38,811 bases of DNA from Kiritimatiellia bacterium (GTDB lineage: Bacteria > Verrucomicrobiota > Kiritimatiellia > UBA8416 > JABMPJ01), in contig JASLOA010000032.1 of assembly GCA_030745755.1 (NCBI GenBank), positions 1 to 38,811 on the forward strand, written 5' to 3'. Positions 7,537 through 16,411 of this stretch are shown here, in pieces (the first letter of the stretch is position 1; every line of letters starts with the position of its first letter). The position numbers and the translations under genes are program-made. The notes below the pieces were generated by a model that saw only the letters and a program-made list of their open reading frames with translations, made no database searches and was not told where the DNA came from.

Positions 7537-7618
7537 CTATGTCATCCCGAGCCTGCCGAGGGATCTCCATACTCCTCAACAAGTAGGAGATCCCTCGACT
7601 TCGCTCGGGATGACATAG
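7537..7618. repeat. Inverted pair of the GTCATCCCGAG repeat
   Basis: CTATGTCATCCCGAGCCTGC (from 7537) continues to GAGGGATCTCC and is mirrored by GGAGATCCCTCGACTTCGCT (from 7586), which continues to CGGGATGACATAG ending at 7618. The near-perfect arms of about 31 bp flank a short spacer and would form a long hairpin. It lies about 70 bp upstream of the fucI start and could be in the fucI leader or end transcription entering from upstream. No T-tract is seen. Confidence 0.9.
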
Positions 7619-7685
7619 CAAAAATAATTGCTTCGCGGATTTCTGAATCACAACACTAACGGATAGTAGTATGGAGGAATGCACC

Positions 7686-9476
7686 ATGGCTGCATCAAAG
7701 AATAGCTGGATCACGACACTTCCCAAAGTGGGTATCAGGCCCACCATCGACGGGCGCTACGGCGGCGTGCGCGAATCGCTGGAAGGGCAGGTCATGGTGA
7801 TGGCGACCAATGCCGCCAAACTGATCAGCCAGAATCTCAAGTACCCCAACGGTGAGCCGGTCGAATGCGTGATTGCCGACTCCTGTATTGGTGGCGTTGC
7901 CGAATCTGCCGCCTGTGCAGATAAGTTCGACCGTGAGAACGTCGGCGTTTCACTCACCGTGACGCCCTGCTGGTGCTACGGCTCCGAAACCATGGACATG
8001 GACCCACTGCGCCCGAAAGCGGTCTGGGGCTTCAACGGTACAGAGCGCCCCGGTGCGGTGTACCTGGCTGCCGTTCTTGCTGGTCACTCCCAGAAGGGAC
8101 TGCCCGCCTTCGGCATCTACGGCCGCGACGTGCAGGACGCCGGCGACCAGACCGTGCCGCCCGACGTCAAAGCAAAGGTGCTGCGTTTCGTGAAAGCCGG
8201 ATTGGCCGTTGCCATGATGAAGGGCAAATCCTATCTCTCCATGGGTGGCGTTTCCATGGGCATTGCCGGATCGATTGTTGACCAGGACTTCTTCGAGGAC
8301 TATCTCGGGATGCGCGTTGAGGCCGTTGATCTCACCGAGTTCACGCGCCGCATGCGAGACGACATCTACGATCCCGTCGAATACGAGAAGGCCCTTAAGT
8401 GGGTCAAGAGGAACTGCAAAGAGGGGCACGACCCCAACAAGGCACGTACGAAGCGCAAGCGCAAGCATCTGGACAAGGAGTGGGAAGACTCGGTCAAGAT
8501 GGCCATCATCACCCGCGACCTGATGTATGGGAACAAGAAACTCGACCGGCTGGGCCACCAGGAAGAAGCACGCGGCCACAACGCGATCCTGGCCGGTTTC
8601 CAGGGGCAGCGCCACTGGACCGATGCCAACACCAACGGCGACTTCCTCGAGGCAATCTCGAACAGTTCTTTCGACTGGAACGGCATCCGGATGCCGCGCC
8701 TTGTGGCCACGGAGAACGATGCACTCAACGGTGTGCCCATGCTGTTCAGCTACCTGCTCACCAGTACGGCGCAGGTCTTTGCAGACGTCCGAACCTACTG
8801 GAGCCCGGACGCCATCAAGCGCGTGACAGGCCATACCGTGGAAGGCGATGCCGCCGGCGGATTGATCCACCTGATCAACTCCGGGGCCGCATCCCTCGAC
8901 GGCAGCGGGCAGCAGTCGGTCGGGGACGCCCCCGCCATGAAGCCGTTCTGGGAGATCACAACCAAGGAGAAGAACGCCTGCCTGAGAGCCACGACATGGC
9001 ATCCCTCGGTCACAGAGTACTTTCCCGGCGGCGGGTGGTCCTCCAAGTTCGTCACGAAGGGCGGCATGCCCATCACGATGAGTCGCATCAACCTTGTCAA
9101 GGGACTCGGCCCGGTGCTGCAGATTGCCGAAGGGTGGACCGTGGACCTGCCTGCGAAGGTACACAAGAAACTGGATAACCGTACGAACAACACCTGGCCG
9201 ACCACCTGGTTTGCCCCTCGGATCACCGGAAAGGGCGCCTTTGCGGATGTCTACGAGGTGATGGCCAAGTGGGGCGCCAACCACGGCGCGTTCAGTTACG
9301 GCCACATCGGTGCTGACCTCATCACGCTGGCCTCAATGCTCCGTATCCCGGTCTTCATGCACAACGTGGAAGACGCCGATGTCTACCGCCCCAGTGCATG
9401 GAGTTCCTTCGGTACCGAAGGCCTCGAAGGCGCCGACTTCCGCGCCTGCCAGAACTACGGGCCCATCTACGGGTAA
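7686..9476 (+). CDS. fucI: L-fucose isomerase
   Basis: This enzyme converts L-fucose to L-fuculose in the cytoplasm and also acts on D-arabinose-type sugars. The sequence follows E. coli FucI closely along its whole length. Examples are [20 protein letters not shown] at the N-terminus, [20 protein letters not shown] near residue 95, [20 protein letters not shown] near 180, FQGQRHWTD, the catalytic region [22 protein letters not shown], and [18 protein letters not shown] near the C-terminus. The catalytic Glu, Asp and His of the family are present. I chose ATG 7686 because GGAGGA lies 7 bases before it; an ATG at 7671 overlaps that site. At 596 residues the length is normal. Fuculokinase and fuculose-phosphate aldolase are not in the window. 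Confidence 0.97.
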   Translation: MAASKNSWITTLPKVGIRPTIDGRYGGVRESLEGQVMVMATNAAKLISQNLKYPNGEPVECVIADSCIGGVAESAACADKFDRENVGVSLTVTPCWCYGSETMDMDPLRPKAVWGFNGTERPGAVYLAAVLAGHSQKGLPAFGIYGRDVQDAGDQTVPPDVKAKVLRFVKAGLAVAMMKGKSYLSMGGVSMGIAGSIVDQDFFEDYLGMRVEAVDLTEFTRRMRDDIYDPVEYEKALKWVKRNCKEGHDPNKARTKRKRKHLDKEWEDSVKMAIITRDLMYGNKKLDRLGHQEEARGHNAILAGFQGQRHWTDANTNGDFLEAISNSSFDWNGIRMPRLVATENDALNGVPMLFSYLLTSTAQVFADVRTYWSPDAIKRVTGHTVEGDAAGGLIHLINSGAASLDGSGQQSVGDAPAMKPFWEITTKEKNACLRATTWHPSVTEYFPGGGWSSKFVTKGGMPITMSRINLVKGLGPVLQIAEGWTVDLPAKVHKKLDNRTNNTWPTTWFAPRITGKGAFADVYEVMAKWGANHGAFSYGHIGADLITLASMLRIPVFMHNVEDADVYRPSAWSSFGTEGLEGADFRACQNYGPIYG

Positions 9477-9504
9477 CTGCCGCCCTGTCTCCCGCTCCCT
9501 GTAG

Positions 9505-9525
9505 CCCGCGCTCGCCGAGCGCGGG
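9505..9525. terminator. Strong GC hairpin downstream of fucI
   Basis: CCCGCGCT (9505-9512), loop CGCCG, AGCGCGGG (9518-9525) form a perfect 8-bp GC stem 28 bp after the fucI stop. No run of T follows, so it may be a dispersed palindrome or transcript stabiliser and not a true intrinsic terminator. Confidence 0.45.
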
Positions 9526-9579
9526 GCACTCCCTACCTCTTACCACTCGGCATTCGGCAGTCTACCCCCGAATGGCACT

Positions 9580-9599
9580 TTATGTTGCGCGCAACATAA
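9580..9599. promoter_or_regulatory. Perfect 20-bp palindrome, candidate operator of the ABC importer operon
   Basis: TTATGTTGCGCGCAACATAA is a perfect 20-bp inverted repeat with a central CG, standing alone 92 bp upstream of the TPR lipoprotein start. The size, AT-rich ends and central CpG fit operators of LacI-family sugar regulators. No regulator gene lies in the window, so the assignment is inferred from form and place. Confidence 0.5.
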
Positions 9600-9691
9600 G
9601 GCATTGGCGCGCAGGACTGAGTTCTCGGGAGGATGAGTCCTTGAACAGTACAGGAAAGTGTGCAAAGTGTGTTTGCGAGTCATGCACCACT

Positions 9692-10579
9692 ATGAAGAAG
9701 TGCGCAATAGCTCTGACGATAGCTGTTCTGGCAGCCACGGCCTGTTCGCGGCGTGTGGTTGAGGAATCTGTCGATACGCTCACGGCGACGGGATGGAATC
9801 GCTACCGCATGGGTGAATATGCCCTGGCGATCGAAGCCTTTACCGCCGTGATCGACGCGATTCCCGAGAGCGATCCCCGTCACCTGGCAGCACTCTATGG
9901 TCTGGCTACCACCTGGAACCTGCGCATGCCGGTGGGCGATCAGGACAAGGATGAGGCGCGGCGTCTGTACGACCGCATTATCGAGTTGGCCCCTGCCAGC
10001 GATCTGGCGGGATGGTGCCTGCTGGGCAAGGCGCGCATGATTCACCTTGTGCCGGTGGGGCAGGAACCCGATTACGATGCCGTGCGCGAGGCCTACGCCG
10101 AAACCTATCGGCGTTTTCCTGAAGCGCACCCGGGACATGAAGCGTTCATCTACATGGAAGCGGCCCGCCTGGTGCAATGGACGCCGCAGGCGACACGGGA
10201 ATCGGCCGCGGCACTGAAACAGTTCATCGCGCAGCACCCGACGTCTGACCTGCTGGGAGCGGCCTACGGCCTGTTGGCGACCTGCCATGAGATCCTTGAG
10301 CAGCCGCGCGAGCGCCTGGATGCCATGGTCCTTAGCGCTACGAACCGCGTTGTGGATCCGGATAGCCCTGTCCAGGAGAACTCATGGCTCTACTGGCAGA
10401 TTGCCACGGTGGCGGAGTTTGAGGTGGGCGATTTCGAGACGGCGCGCCACTACTACCGTCAACTGCTGGATGAGTACCCGCAGGATATCCGCCGCTATGG
10501 TGCCGAGAAGGCCTTGCGCCGCATGGATGCGTTGGAGGCAAAGCTGCGTGCCGAGCTCAAGAATGACGGGGAAGCATGA
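9692..10579 (+). CDS. TPR-repeat lipoprotein of the sugar importer operon
   Basis: This 295-residue protein begins with a lipoprotein signal, MKKCAIALTIAVLAATACS, with a lipobox-like AATAC and lipidation Cys at residue 18. TPR-like helix pairs follow from about residue 28 to the end, for example GWNRYRMGEYALAIEAFTAV near 34 and a C-terminal HYYRQLLDEYPQDIRRYGAE segment. TPR lipoproteins usually act as protein-binding scaffolds in the periplasm. The gene overlaps the next by ATGA, so translation is coupled, which ties it to the solute-binding protein and fused permease. The reading frame is open further upstream, but only ATG 9692 gives a proper signal peptide. No good Shine-Dalgarno site precedes it. 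It could help deliver oligosaccharides or organise the importer; this is inference. Confidence 0.8.
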   Translation: MKKCAIALTIAVLAATACSRRVVEESVDTLTATGWNRYRMGEYALAIEAFTAVIDAIPESDPRHLAALYGLATTWNLRMPVGDQDKDEARRLYDRIIELAPASDLAGWCLLGKARMIHLVPVGQEPDYDAVREAYAETYRRFPEAHPGHEAFIYMEAARLVQWTPQATRESAAALKQFIAQHPTSDLLGAAYGLLATCHEILEQPRERLDAMVLSATNRVVDPDSPVQENSWLYWQIATVAEFEVGDFETARHYYRQLLDEYPQDIRRYGAEKALRRMDALEAKLRAELKNDGEA

Positions 10580-12261
10580 TCGGTTTTCTGCGTAAACAGT
10601 TTGCCCTGCTGATGGTCATAGCGGTCTATGTCTGGGCGATCGTCGCGATTGCGGTCTACCGGCGTGCCGAAGCGCCGCCCGAGGCGATCACACTGCGTAT
10701 CGGGCATTGGCAGCTCGAGGCAAGCGTGCGCGAGGCGCTCGATCACATGGCCGAACAGTACCGCCGCGAGGTCAACCCCAACGTCTACATCGTCCAGGAC
10801 GCGATTCCAGAAATGGTCTACGGCCAGTGGCTGACGACCCAGCTCATGGGTGGTACGGCGCCGGACATGCTGGAGATCGGGCTGGGCCTGCCGTATCACC
10901 TGATCATCCAGTACTATAACCGCTATTTCCTGCCCATGTCCGACATCGTGGACCTGCCCAACCCCCACAACGCCGGCACGCCGCTGGAGGGGGTGCCGCT
11001 GCGCTCCACGTTCAAGGATGGTATGCGCAACTCCTATATCGAGGAGTTGCAGCAGTTCATGAATGTTCCGCTTTCCCAGTTCGGTGTACGCATCTTCTAC
11101 AATCGCGACCTGCTCATGGCGTTGACCGGGCGTGAGACGGCCCCGAGCAACTACCGCGAGTTTCTGCGGGTCTGCGAGATGATCAAGGCGCATAAGGACC
11201 CCGAAGGCGAGGCCTACATTGCTATCGCCGGATCGAAGTATCATCTGCCGATGTGGGAATCGATGATGTTTGATCCCCTGACCTACGGTGTCAGCCGCGT
11301 GGCGGATTTCAACCGCGACGGCTTCGTCAGCAACCATGAGCTCTACGTGGGGTTCAAGACAGGGCGGGTCGATTTTGAGTATCCGCCGATCAAGGCACGC
11401 TACCGGATGCTGCGTGAGGTCAGCAGCCACTTCCAGACCGGCTACACCGGCCTGACGCGCGATGAGGCGGTCTTCCTGTTTGCGCAGAAACGCGCGGTCT
11501 TCATTACGACGGGCACCTGGGATGCCCGCAGCCTGCAGCAACAGGCCGAGGGGCAGTTTGAGGTGGGGGTCATGGACTTCCCGCGTCCCACGGCTGACGA
11601 TCCCACCTACGGCAGCGTGGTCGAGGGGCCCACCTACGAGAAGCCGGCCGGCGGGTTCCCGTTTGCCGTCACACGCACCTGCAAGCATCCCGAAGTGGCG
11701 CGCGACTTCCTGCTCTACCTGGCCAGCCACAAGAAGAACGAGGAACTCAACAAGATTATCGGCTGGATCCCGGCCGTGCGCGAGACGAAGATAGATCCGT
11801 TTCTGGAGGCCTTCCAGCCCCACCTGGTGGGTGTCTACGGCTGCCTCAACCTTTTCCTCGGCGGCGAGACTTGGGTGAAGTGGCTGCAGCTCTACAGTCT
11901 CTACCAGGTGCAGCAGCTGTCGTACGAAGACATGACGGCCGAGTTCGCTCCGTTCTATATCAAGCACGGGCTCAAGGACTACCTGGAGCTTCAGAAGGAC
12001 TGGCGCCGCGGCATGCAAAAGAACGAGCTGTTCCTGGCTGGTATCCGGGCCGATGCGATGCTGGCTCCGGATAACACGTCGCGCAGCAAGTGGTTGAGCT
12101 ATCTCTCGCTGACCACGGCGCGCCAGGTTACCCCCGAGATTGGACAAGTCTCCACCGTGAAGATGGTCATGGGCGAACGGTCGCTACCGAAGCACGGACC
12201 CTACGAGTATAGCCCTGAAGTCATCGCGGCCGTGAAAGCACGGCTGGTTGGAAACGAGTAG
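10576..12261 (+). CDS. Membrane-anchored carbohydrate ABC transporter solute-binding protein
   Basis: This 561-residue protein is a family 1 extracellular solute-binding protein for sugars. An uncleaved-looking TM anchor (about residues 8-28) is followed by the periplasmic lobes, with the usual MGGTAPDMLEIG stretch near 91, RIFYNRDLL near 172 and GGFPFAVTRTCKHPEVARDF near 362. It is longer than typical relatives (about 420 residues), with an extended C-terminus. An EF-hand-like loop DFNRDGFVSNHE occupies residues 244-255, with the correct Ca ligand pattern. Its ATG overlaps the lipoprotein stop, and the fused permease starts 3 bases after its stop, so the three genes form one operon. Substrate is unknown; the neighbouring fucI hints at a deoxy-sugar or oligosaccharide. 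Confidence 0.88.
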   Translation: MIGFLRKQFALLMVIAVYVWAIVAIAVYRRAEAPPEAITLRIGHWQLEASVREALDHMAEQYRREVNPNVYIVQDAIPEMVYGQWLTTQLMGGTAPDMLEIGLGLPYHLIIQYYNRYFLPMSDIVDLPNPHNAGTPLEGVPLRSTFKDGMRNSYIEELQQFMNVPLSQFGVRIFYNRDLLMALTGRETAPSNYREFLRVCEMIKAHKDPEGEAYIAIAGSKYHLPMWESMMFDPLTYGVSRVADFNRDGFVSNHELYVGFKTGRVDFEYPPIKARYRMLREVSSHFQTGYTGLTRDEAVFLFAQKRAVFITTGTWDARSLQQQAEGQFEVGVMDFPRPTADDPTYGSVVEGPTYEKPAGGFPFAVTRTCKHPEVARDFLLYLASHKKNEELNKIIGWIPAVRETKIDPFLEAFQPHLVGVYGCLNLFLGGETWVKWLQLYSLYQVQQLSYEDMTAEFAPFYIKHGLKDYLELQKDWRRGMQKNELFLAGIRADAMLAPDNTSRSKWLSYLSLTTARQVTPEIGQVSTVKMVMGERSLPKHGPYEYSPEVIAAVKARLVGNE

Positions 12262-12264
12262 CTG

Positions 12265-14313
12265 ATGGAAGCCAAACGCATACATTGGAGGCAGGTTAAG
12301 CACCACTGGGAGATCTATCTCTTCATCATTCCCACACTGGTCGCGATCGGCCTGTTCATCTACTACCCGGCCGCCAGCGGCATCTATCACAGCTTCTTTC
12401 GCTGGAACGGAGCCGACATCTCGGAGTGGCAGGGGTTCGGCAACTACGCCGACCTGCTGAGTTCCAGCCTGTTCTGGCGCTCGTTCCGTAACGCGTTCAT
12501 GCTGGGCATGTGGAATGTGATCAAGATGATCCCGCCGCTGTTTGTGGCCGTGGCGATTCACCGCTGCCGCAGCACGCGCATGCAGTTCTTCTACCGCATT
12601 CTGTTTGTGATTCCGATGGTGGTGCCGCCGCTGATTATCGCCCTGATCTGGCGCTCGTTCTTCTTTGAGGCCACCTCGGGCTACCTCAACCAGTTCATAG
12701 AATTCCTTAACTTAAGGGGCATACTCAATACGGTGGCGCCTTTCTTCGGGTGGGGCGAAGCCTTCAGTGAGGGCGGCAAGCCCGCCTGGCTGGGCGATCC
12801 GCGCCTGATCTTTACCGCCTGCGTCGTGTGGGGCTTTCCGTGGGTCAGCTCACTGGCCGTTCTGACGCACCTGGCCAAGCTGCAATCGATCTCCAAGGAT
12901 GTGTATGAGGCCGGGGACATTGACGGGGTGAGCTGGTGGAGCAAGTTCACGAAGATCGAGCTGCCACTGATCACGGGCTCAATCTACATCATGCTCGTCT
13001 TCACGATCATCGGCACGATCAAGGATGCCGGCATGATCCTCGCGCTGGCGGGCTTCGAGGGTGGGCCGGGCGGCCGGGTTGATGTGCCCGCGCTCTTCAT
13101 GCTGCGTAAGGCGTTCATCGATCAGAAGATGGGCTATGCCTGTGCGGCCGGCATTATCCTGATGCTGATCGTTATGGTGCTTCAGAAGCTGAGTACGCTG
13201 ATGATGAGCTGGAGCACGCTGCGCACACCGATGCGCCTGCTGTTGAAGGTTGCGGTCTTTGGCATCGGCCTTGCGGCGATGGTGCTGGGACGCATGTGGG
13301 TGCTGGGTGGCGTACTTGTACTGGCTGCGCTACCCTACCAGCTTCTGCGGCAGGGGGCAGTGAGCCTGCTGGCTGCGGTACCGGGGCTGACGGCATGGAA
13401 TGCACAGCGCATCGCACGGTGCCCCTCGGGCGTCGAGCGCTACGAACGCGCGGTGGCGCGCCGCCAGACGCCGCTCTTCCGCCTCGGCTTGCGTGCCGGG
13501 GACGGGCTATTGCGTGGCATGAAGCATGGCTATATCTGGATGGTACTGGCCTTTGCGATTTTGCCGCTCTACCTCATGCTCATCGTGAGCTTCAAGGACA
13601 ACACCCAGTTCTACCAGGCGCCGACCGTGCTGACCCAGCCGATGCACCCCGAGAACTGGCGGGTGGCGTGGCAGATGATTACGCCCACACTGGCCAACAG
13701 CGTTTTTCTCTCGGTCAGCTCCACGCTGCTGATGCTCTTCATTGCGATGATGGGCGCCTATTTCTTTGCCCGCGTGCGCATGCCGCTCTCTAATGTGTTC
13801 TGGAATGCGATCCTGGTGTTGATGATGCTGCCCATGATCGCCAACATGGTGCCGCTCTTCCGGCTGCTGCGTGATCTGAGTCTGCTGAACACGCTCTCTG
13901 CCCTCATCCTGGTGGGGGCCGCACAGGGGCAGATCTTTGCCATCTTTATGTTGCGCAACTTCGTCTCGGACATCCCGCAGGACCTTTACGAGGCGGCCGA
14001 GATCGACGGCGCCAGCCACTTCCGCCAGATGTGGACGATCGTGCTGCCGCTTTCCGGCCCGATCCTCGGCACCGTGGGCGTGATGCACTTCATGACCGCC
14101 TGGAACGACTTCGTCCTGCCGCTCATTGTCATGCGCGACCACGCGCGCCTGCCTGTCATGGTCCAGCTCATCCGCATGGCGGGTGAGTACATCAAGCTCT
14201 GGGGCCCGCTCATGGCCGGCTACGCCATGGCTGCCATTCCCATCATCATCCTCTTCACCTTCTCGATGAAATTCTTCGTCCGCGGCATGACCGAAGGCGC
14301 GGTTAAGGGCTGA
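12265..14313 (+). CDS. Fused MalF-MalG-type ABC sugar permease
   Basis: This 682-residue polypeptide joins two permease subunits normally encoded separately. Residues 1-320 look like a MalF/UgpA-type permease with the EAA loop YEAGDIDGVSWWSKFTKIEL (214-233). Residues about 420-682 look like a MalG/UgpE-type permease with the EAA loop YEAAEIDGASHFRQMWTIVL (575-594). A linker with two extra hydrophobic stretches (about 323-375) and a basic part (380-405) joins them; an even number of extra helices would keep the second half in its normal orientation. Each EAA loop should dock onto one ATPase subunit. No ATPase gene is present in this operon, so a shared MsmX/UgpC-type ATPase from elsewhere is the likely partner. 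Start 12265 is 3 bases after the previous stop. Confidence 0.9.
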   Translation: MEAKRIHWRQVKHHWEIYLFIIPTLVAIGLFIYYPAASGIYHSFFRWNGADISEWQGFGNYADLLSSSLFWRSFRNAFMLGMWNVIKMIPPLFVAVAIHRCRSTRMQFFYRILFVIPMVVPPLIIALIWRSFFFEATSGYLNQFIEFLNLRGILNTVAPFFGWGEAFSEGGKPAWLGDPRLIFTACVVWGFPWVSSLAVLTHLAKLQSISKDVYEAGDIDGVSWWSKFTKIELPLITGSIYIMLVFTIIGTIKDAGMILALAGFEGGPGGRVDVPALFMLRKAFIDQKMGYACAAGIILMLIVMVLQKLSTLMMSWSTLRTPMRLLLKVAVFGIGLAAMVLGRMWVLGGVLVLAALPYQLLRQGAVSLLAAVPGLTAWNAQRIARCPSGVERYERAVARRQTPLFRLGLRAGDGLLRGMKHGYIWMVLAFAILPLYLMLIVSFKDNTQFYQAPTVLTQPMHPENWRVAWQMITPTLANSVFLSVSSTLLMLFIAMMGAYFFARVRMPLSNVFWNAILVLMMLPMIANMVPLFRLLRDLSLLNTLSALILVGAAQGQIFAIFMLRNFVSDIPQDLYEAAEIDGASHFRQMWTIVLPLSGPILGTVGVMHFMTAWNDFVLPLIVMRDHARLPVMVQLIRMAGEYIKLWGPLMAGYAMAAIPIIILFTFSMKFFVRGMTEGAVKG

Positions 14314-14314
14314 G

Positions 14315-14359
14315 ATGAACGTGCTGGCGATGTTGGATGTGGTGAAGGAGTACAGATAG
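14315..14359 (+). other. 14-codon microORF after the permease, possibly an ATPase remnant
   Basis: Starting 1 base after the permease stop, an ATG frame reads [14 protein letters not shown] and then [11 protein letters not shown] loosely resembles the first strand of ABC ATPases (…L..VVK.Y), which is the gene expected at this place. The match is too short to be firm and could be chance. Confidence 0.2.
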
Positions 14360-14417
14360 AGCCGGAGCCCCCGACTCCTGTATTGACAGACTTCGACCAA
14401 CGTTTGACACTCACTCC

Positions 14418-14576
14418 ATGAAATACCTGTGTGTCAACTGTGGCTATATCTACGATCCTGCCGCCGGGGATCCTATGAACAACATCCCTCCCGGGACCGA
14501 GTTCGAAGATCTGCCGGAGGAGTGGGTGTGTCCGCTCTGCTATGCCACGAAGGATCAGTTTGATCTGCTGGATTGA
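14418..14576 (+). CDS. Rubredoxin
   Basis: This 52-residue protein, [20 protein letters not shown] and onward, has rubredoxin size and layout. Four cysteines sit in two CxxC pairs (C5/C8 and C38/C41), with [16 protein letters not shown] in the middle and [10 protein letters not shown] at the end. They bind a single iron for one-electron transfer in the cytoplasm, typical of anaerobes and microaerophiles. The usual Gly after the second CPxC is Tyr here ([11 protein letters not shown]), a mild departure. The stop lies 8 bases before the start of the methyltransferase/reductase fusion, so they are probably co-transcribed. No strong Shine-Dalgarno site is visible. Confidence 0.95.
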   Translation: MKYLCVNCGYIYDPAAGDPMNNIPPGTEFEDLPEEWVCPLCYATKDQFDLLD

Positions 14577-14584
14577 GGTCAGTC

Positions 14585-16411
14585 ATGAAACCTTTTCTCG
14601 AAACCATCAACGACACGCCGCTCGTTTTCGACGGGGCGATGGGTACCACGCTGTATGCGCGCGGGGTATTCATCAATGTCTGTTTTGAGGAGCTGTGCCT
14701 GTCGCGTCCGGACCTGATCGTCGAAGTGCACCGGGGGTATGTCGAGGCCGGGGCGGATGTCATCGAGACCAATACGTTTGCGGCGAATTCCATCAAGCTT
14801 GGTGAGCACGGCATCGGCGACAAGGTCGCCGAGATCAACCGGCATGCCGTCACGCTTGCGCGCCAGGCAGCCGGGGACGACTGTTATGTGGCCGGATCGG
14901 TGGGCCCCTGCCTCGGACCGCACCAGCTCTGGCCGGAAGCCAATCGCGGCGTTCTGCACGAGGCGTTCGACGAGCAGATCAAGGCACTCGTGGAAGCCGG
15001 AGTGGACGCCATTTTCCTCGAGACCTTTACGCACCTGGAAGAGGTGCAGCTTGCCGCGGCCGCGGCTGCCGGACACGGCGTTCCGGTGTTTGCCTCATTC
15101 TCTGTCAGGGACGATGGTATGACCGCGGTGGGTACGCCCCTGGCGCGCATGGTGCAGGTGTTGGAGGCGGATGACCACGTGGATGGAATCGGTCTGAACT
15201 GCGGAATCGGCCCTTCTTCTGCATTCGAGATGGTGGAGCAGGCGCTGCCATTGACGAGCAAGCCGTTTGTCGTTATGCCGAACGCCGGTCTGCCGCGCGA
15301 GGTGGATGGGCGCACGATGTATCTTAGCAGTCCGGAGTATTTTACTGAGTATGCCAAGCGCCTGATCGAGCAGGGCGTGGCCGGGGTAGGGGGCTGCTGC
15401 GGCACCACGCCCGAACACATCCGCCAGGCCGCCAAGGCGGTTAAGTCGCTCAGCCGCGTAAAGAAGCACATTGAGGTCCGCGCGGTCGAAGCCGAGGCCG
15501 TTGAAGTGGATGTCATACCACAGGCCGAAAAGTCGCGTTTCGCAAGGAAGGTGGCCGCGGGTGAGAAAGTCACCTCCGTGGAGCTGCTCCCGCCGCGTAC
15601 GTTCGACCTGTCCGGCCTGCTGCAGAAGGCCCGCAACTGTCACGAGGCCGGTGTGGATGCCATCAATATCCCCGACGGACCCCGCGCCAGTGCGCGCGTA
15701 TCCCCTATGATCGCCGCCGTGGCGATCGAGCGCGAGGTCGGGATCGAGACGGTGCTTCACTACTGCTGCCGCGACCGCAACCTGATCGGAATGCAGTCCG
15801 ACATGCTGGGTGGCTATGCCGCCGGCCTGCGCAACATCCTCATCATCACCGGCGATCCTCCCAAGCTAGGCGATTACCCGGATGCCACCGGTGTCTTCGA
15901 TGTCGATGCGATCGGCCTGACGCAAGTGGTCGCCAATCTCAACCACGGACAGGACGTCGGCGGCAAGCCGATCGACCCGCCGACCGGTATCTTCATCGGT
16001 GTCGGTGCCAACCCGGTGGCCGTGTCGCCCGCGTACGAAATGGACCGCTACAGACAGAAGATCGATGCGGGTGCCGAGTTCGCCATCACGCAGCCCGTTT
16101 TCGATGTTGAGGCCCTATTCCGCTTCATGGACGAAGCCAACCAGCACACCAGCACGATTCCCGTGATCGCCGGCGTCTGGCCCCTGGTAAGCTTCAAGAA
16201 CGCCGAGTTCATGCGCAACGAAGTCCCCGGCGTAGAAGTGCCCGACGCTATCATGGACCGCATGAGCACCTGCAAAACCAAGGAAGACGGCCTCGCCATG
16301 GGCATCGAAATCGCCCGCGACATCTGCACCCACATCGCCACCCGGGTAGCCGGCTTCCAAGTCAGCGCCCCCTTCGGCCGCGAATCCATTGCGCTTCAAG
16401 TGTTGGCGTAA
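14585..16411 (+). CDS. Homocysteine S-methyltransferase / 5,10-methylenetetrahydrofolate reductase fusion
   Basis: This 608-residue bifunctional enzyme resembles YitJ of Bacillus. Residues about 1-285 form the homocysteine S-methyltransferase barrel: LVFDGAMGTTLYARG at the start, a GADVIETNTFAAN strand, and zinc-ligand cysteines in LNCGIGP and GVGGCCGTTPEHI. Residues about 315-608 form the FAD-dependent MTHFR barrel, with SVELLPPRTFDL, the LIITGDPPKLGDYPDATGVF loop, FIGVGANP and FAITQPVFDVEALFRF. Together they make 5-methyl-THF and methionine. I chose ATG 14585 because GAGG precedes it; a TTG at 14573 overlaps the rubredoxin stop. Its closeness to rubredoxin may mean electrons are supplied by a low-potential carrier, but this is inference. 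Confidence 0.94.
   Translation: MKPFLETINDTPLVFDGAMGTTLYARGVFINVCFEELCLSRPDLIVEVHRGYVEAGADVIETNTFAANSIKLGEHGIGDKVAEINRHAVTLARQAAGDDCYVAGSVGPCLGPHQLWPEANRGVLHEAFDEQIKALVEAGVDAIFLETFTHLEEVQLAAAAAAGHGVPVFASFSVRDDGMTAVGTPLARMVQVLEADDHVDGIGLNCGIGPSSAFEMVEQALPLTSKPFVVMPNAGLPREVDGRTMYLSSPEYFTEYAKRLIEQGVAGVGGCCGTTPEHIRQAAKAVKSLSRVKKHIEVRAVEAEAVEVDVIPQAEKSRFARKVAAGEKVTSVELLPPRTFDLSGLLQKARNCHEAGVDAINIPDGPRASARVSPMIAAVAIEREVGIETVLHYCCRDRNLIGMQSDMLGGYAAGLRNILIITGDPPKLGDYPDATGVFDVDAIGLTQVVANLNHGQDVGGKPIDPPTGIFIGVGANPVAVSPAYEMDRYRQKIDAGAEFAITQPVFDVEALFRFMDEANQHTSTIPVIAGVWPLVSFKNAEFMRNEVPGVEVPDAIMDRMSTCKTKEDGLAMGIEIARDICTHIATRVAGFQVSAPFGRESIALQVLA

Noticed and set aside
6874..7685. tRNA or other structural RNA gene in the repeat-rich gap
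   Set aside because: I looked for a T-arm GTTCRANYC-type box and cloverleaf spacing and saw none. The pairing present is explained by the repeat families.
7950..9305. Long minus-strand open frame opposite fucI
   Set aside because: It is antisense to a full-length, well-conserved fucI and shows no protein family features.
10495..12147. Minus-strand frame of 550 codons opposite the binding-protein gene
   Set aside because: High GC content keeps the antisense frame open. The composition is Arg/His/Gln-rich, and the plus strand encodes an unmistakable solute-binding protein in a coupled operon.
13507..14400. Minus-strand His/Gln-rich frame opposite the permease
   Set aside because: It is the antisense of TM-rich coding DNA, which produces polar repeats. 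No start signal or homology.
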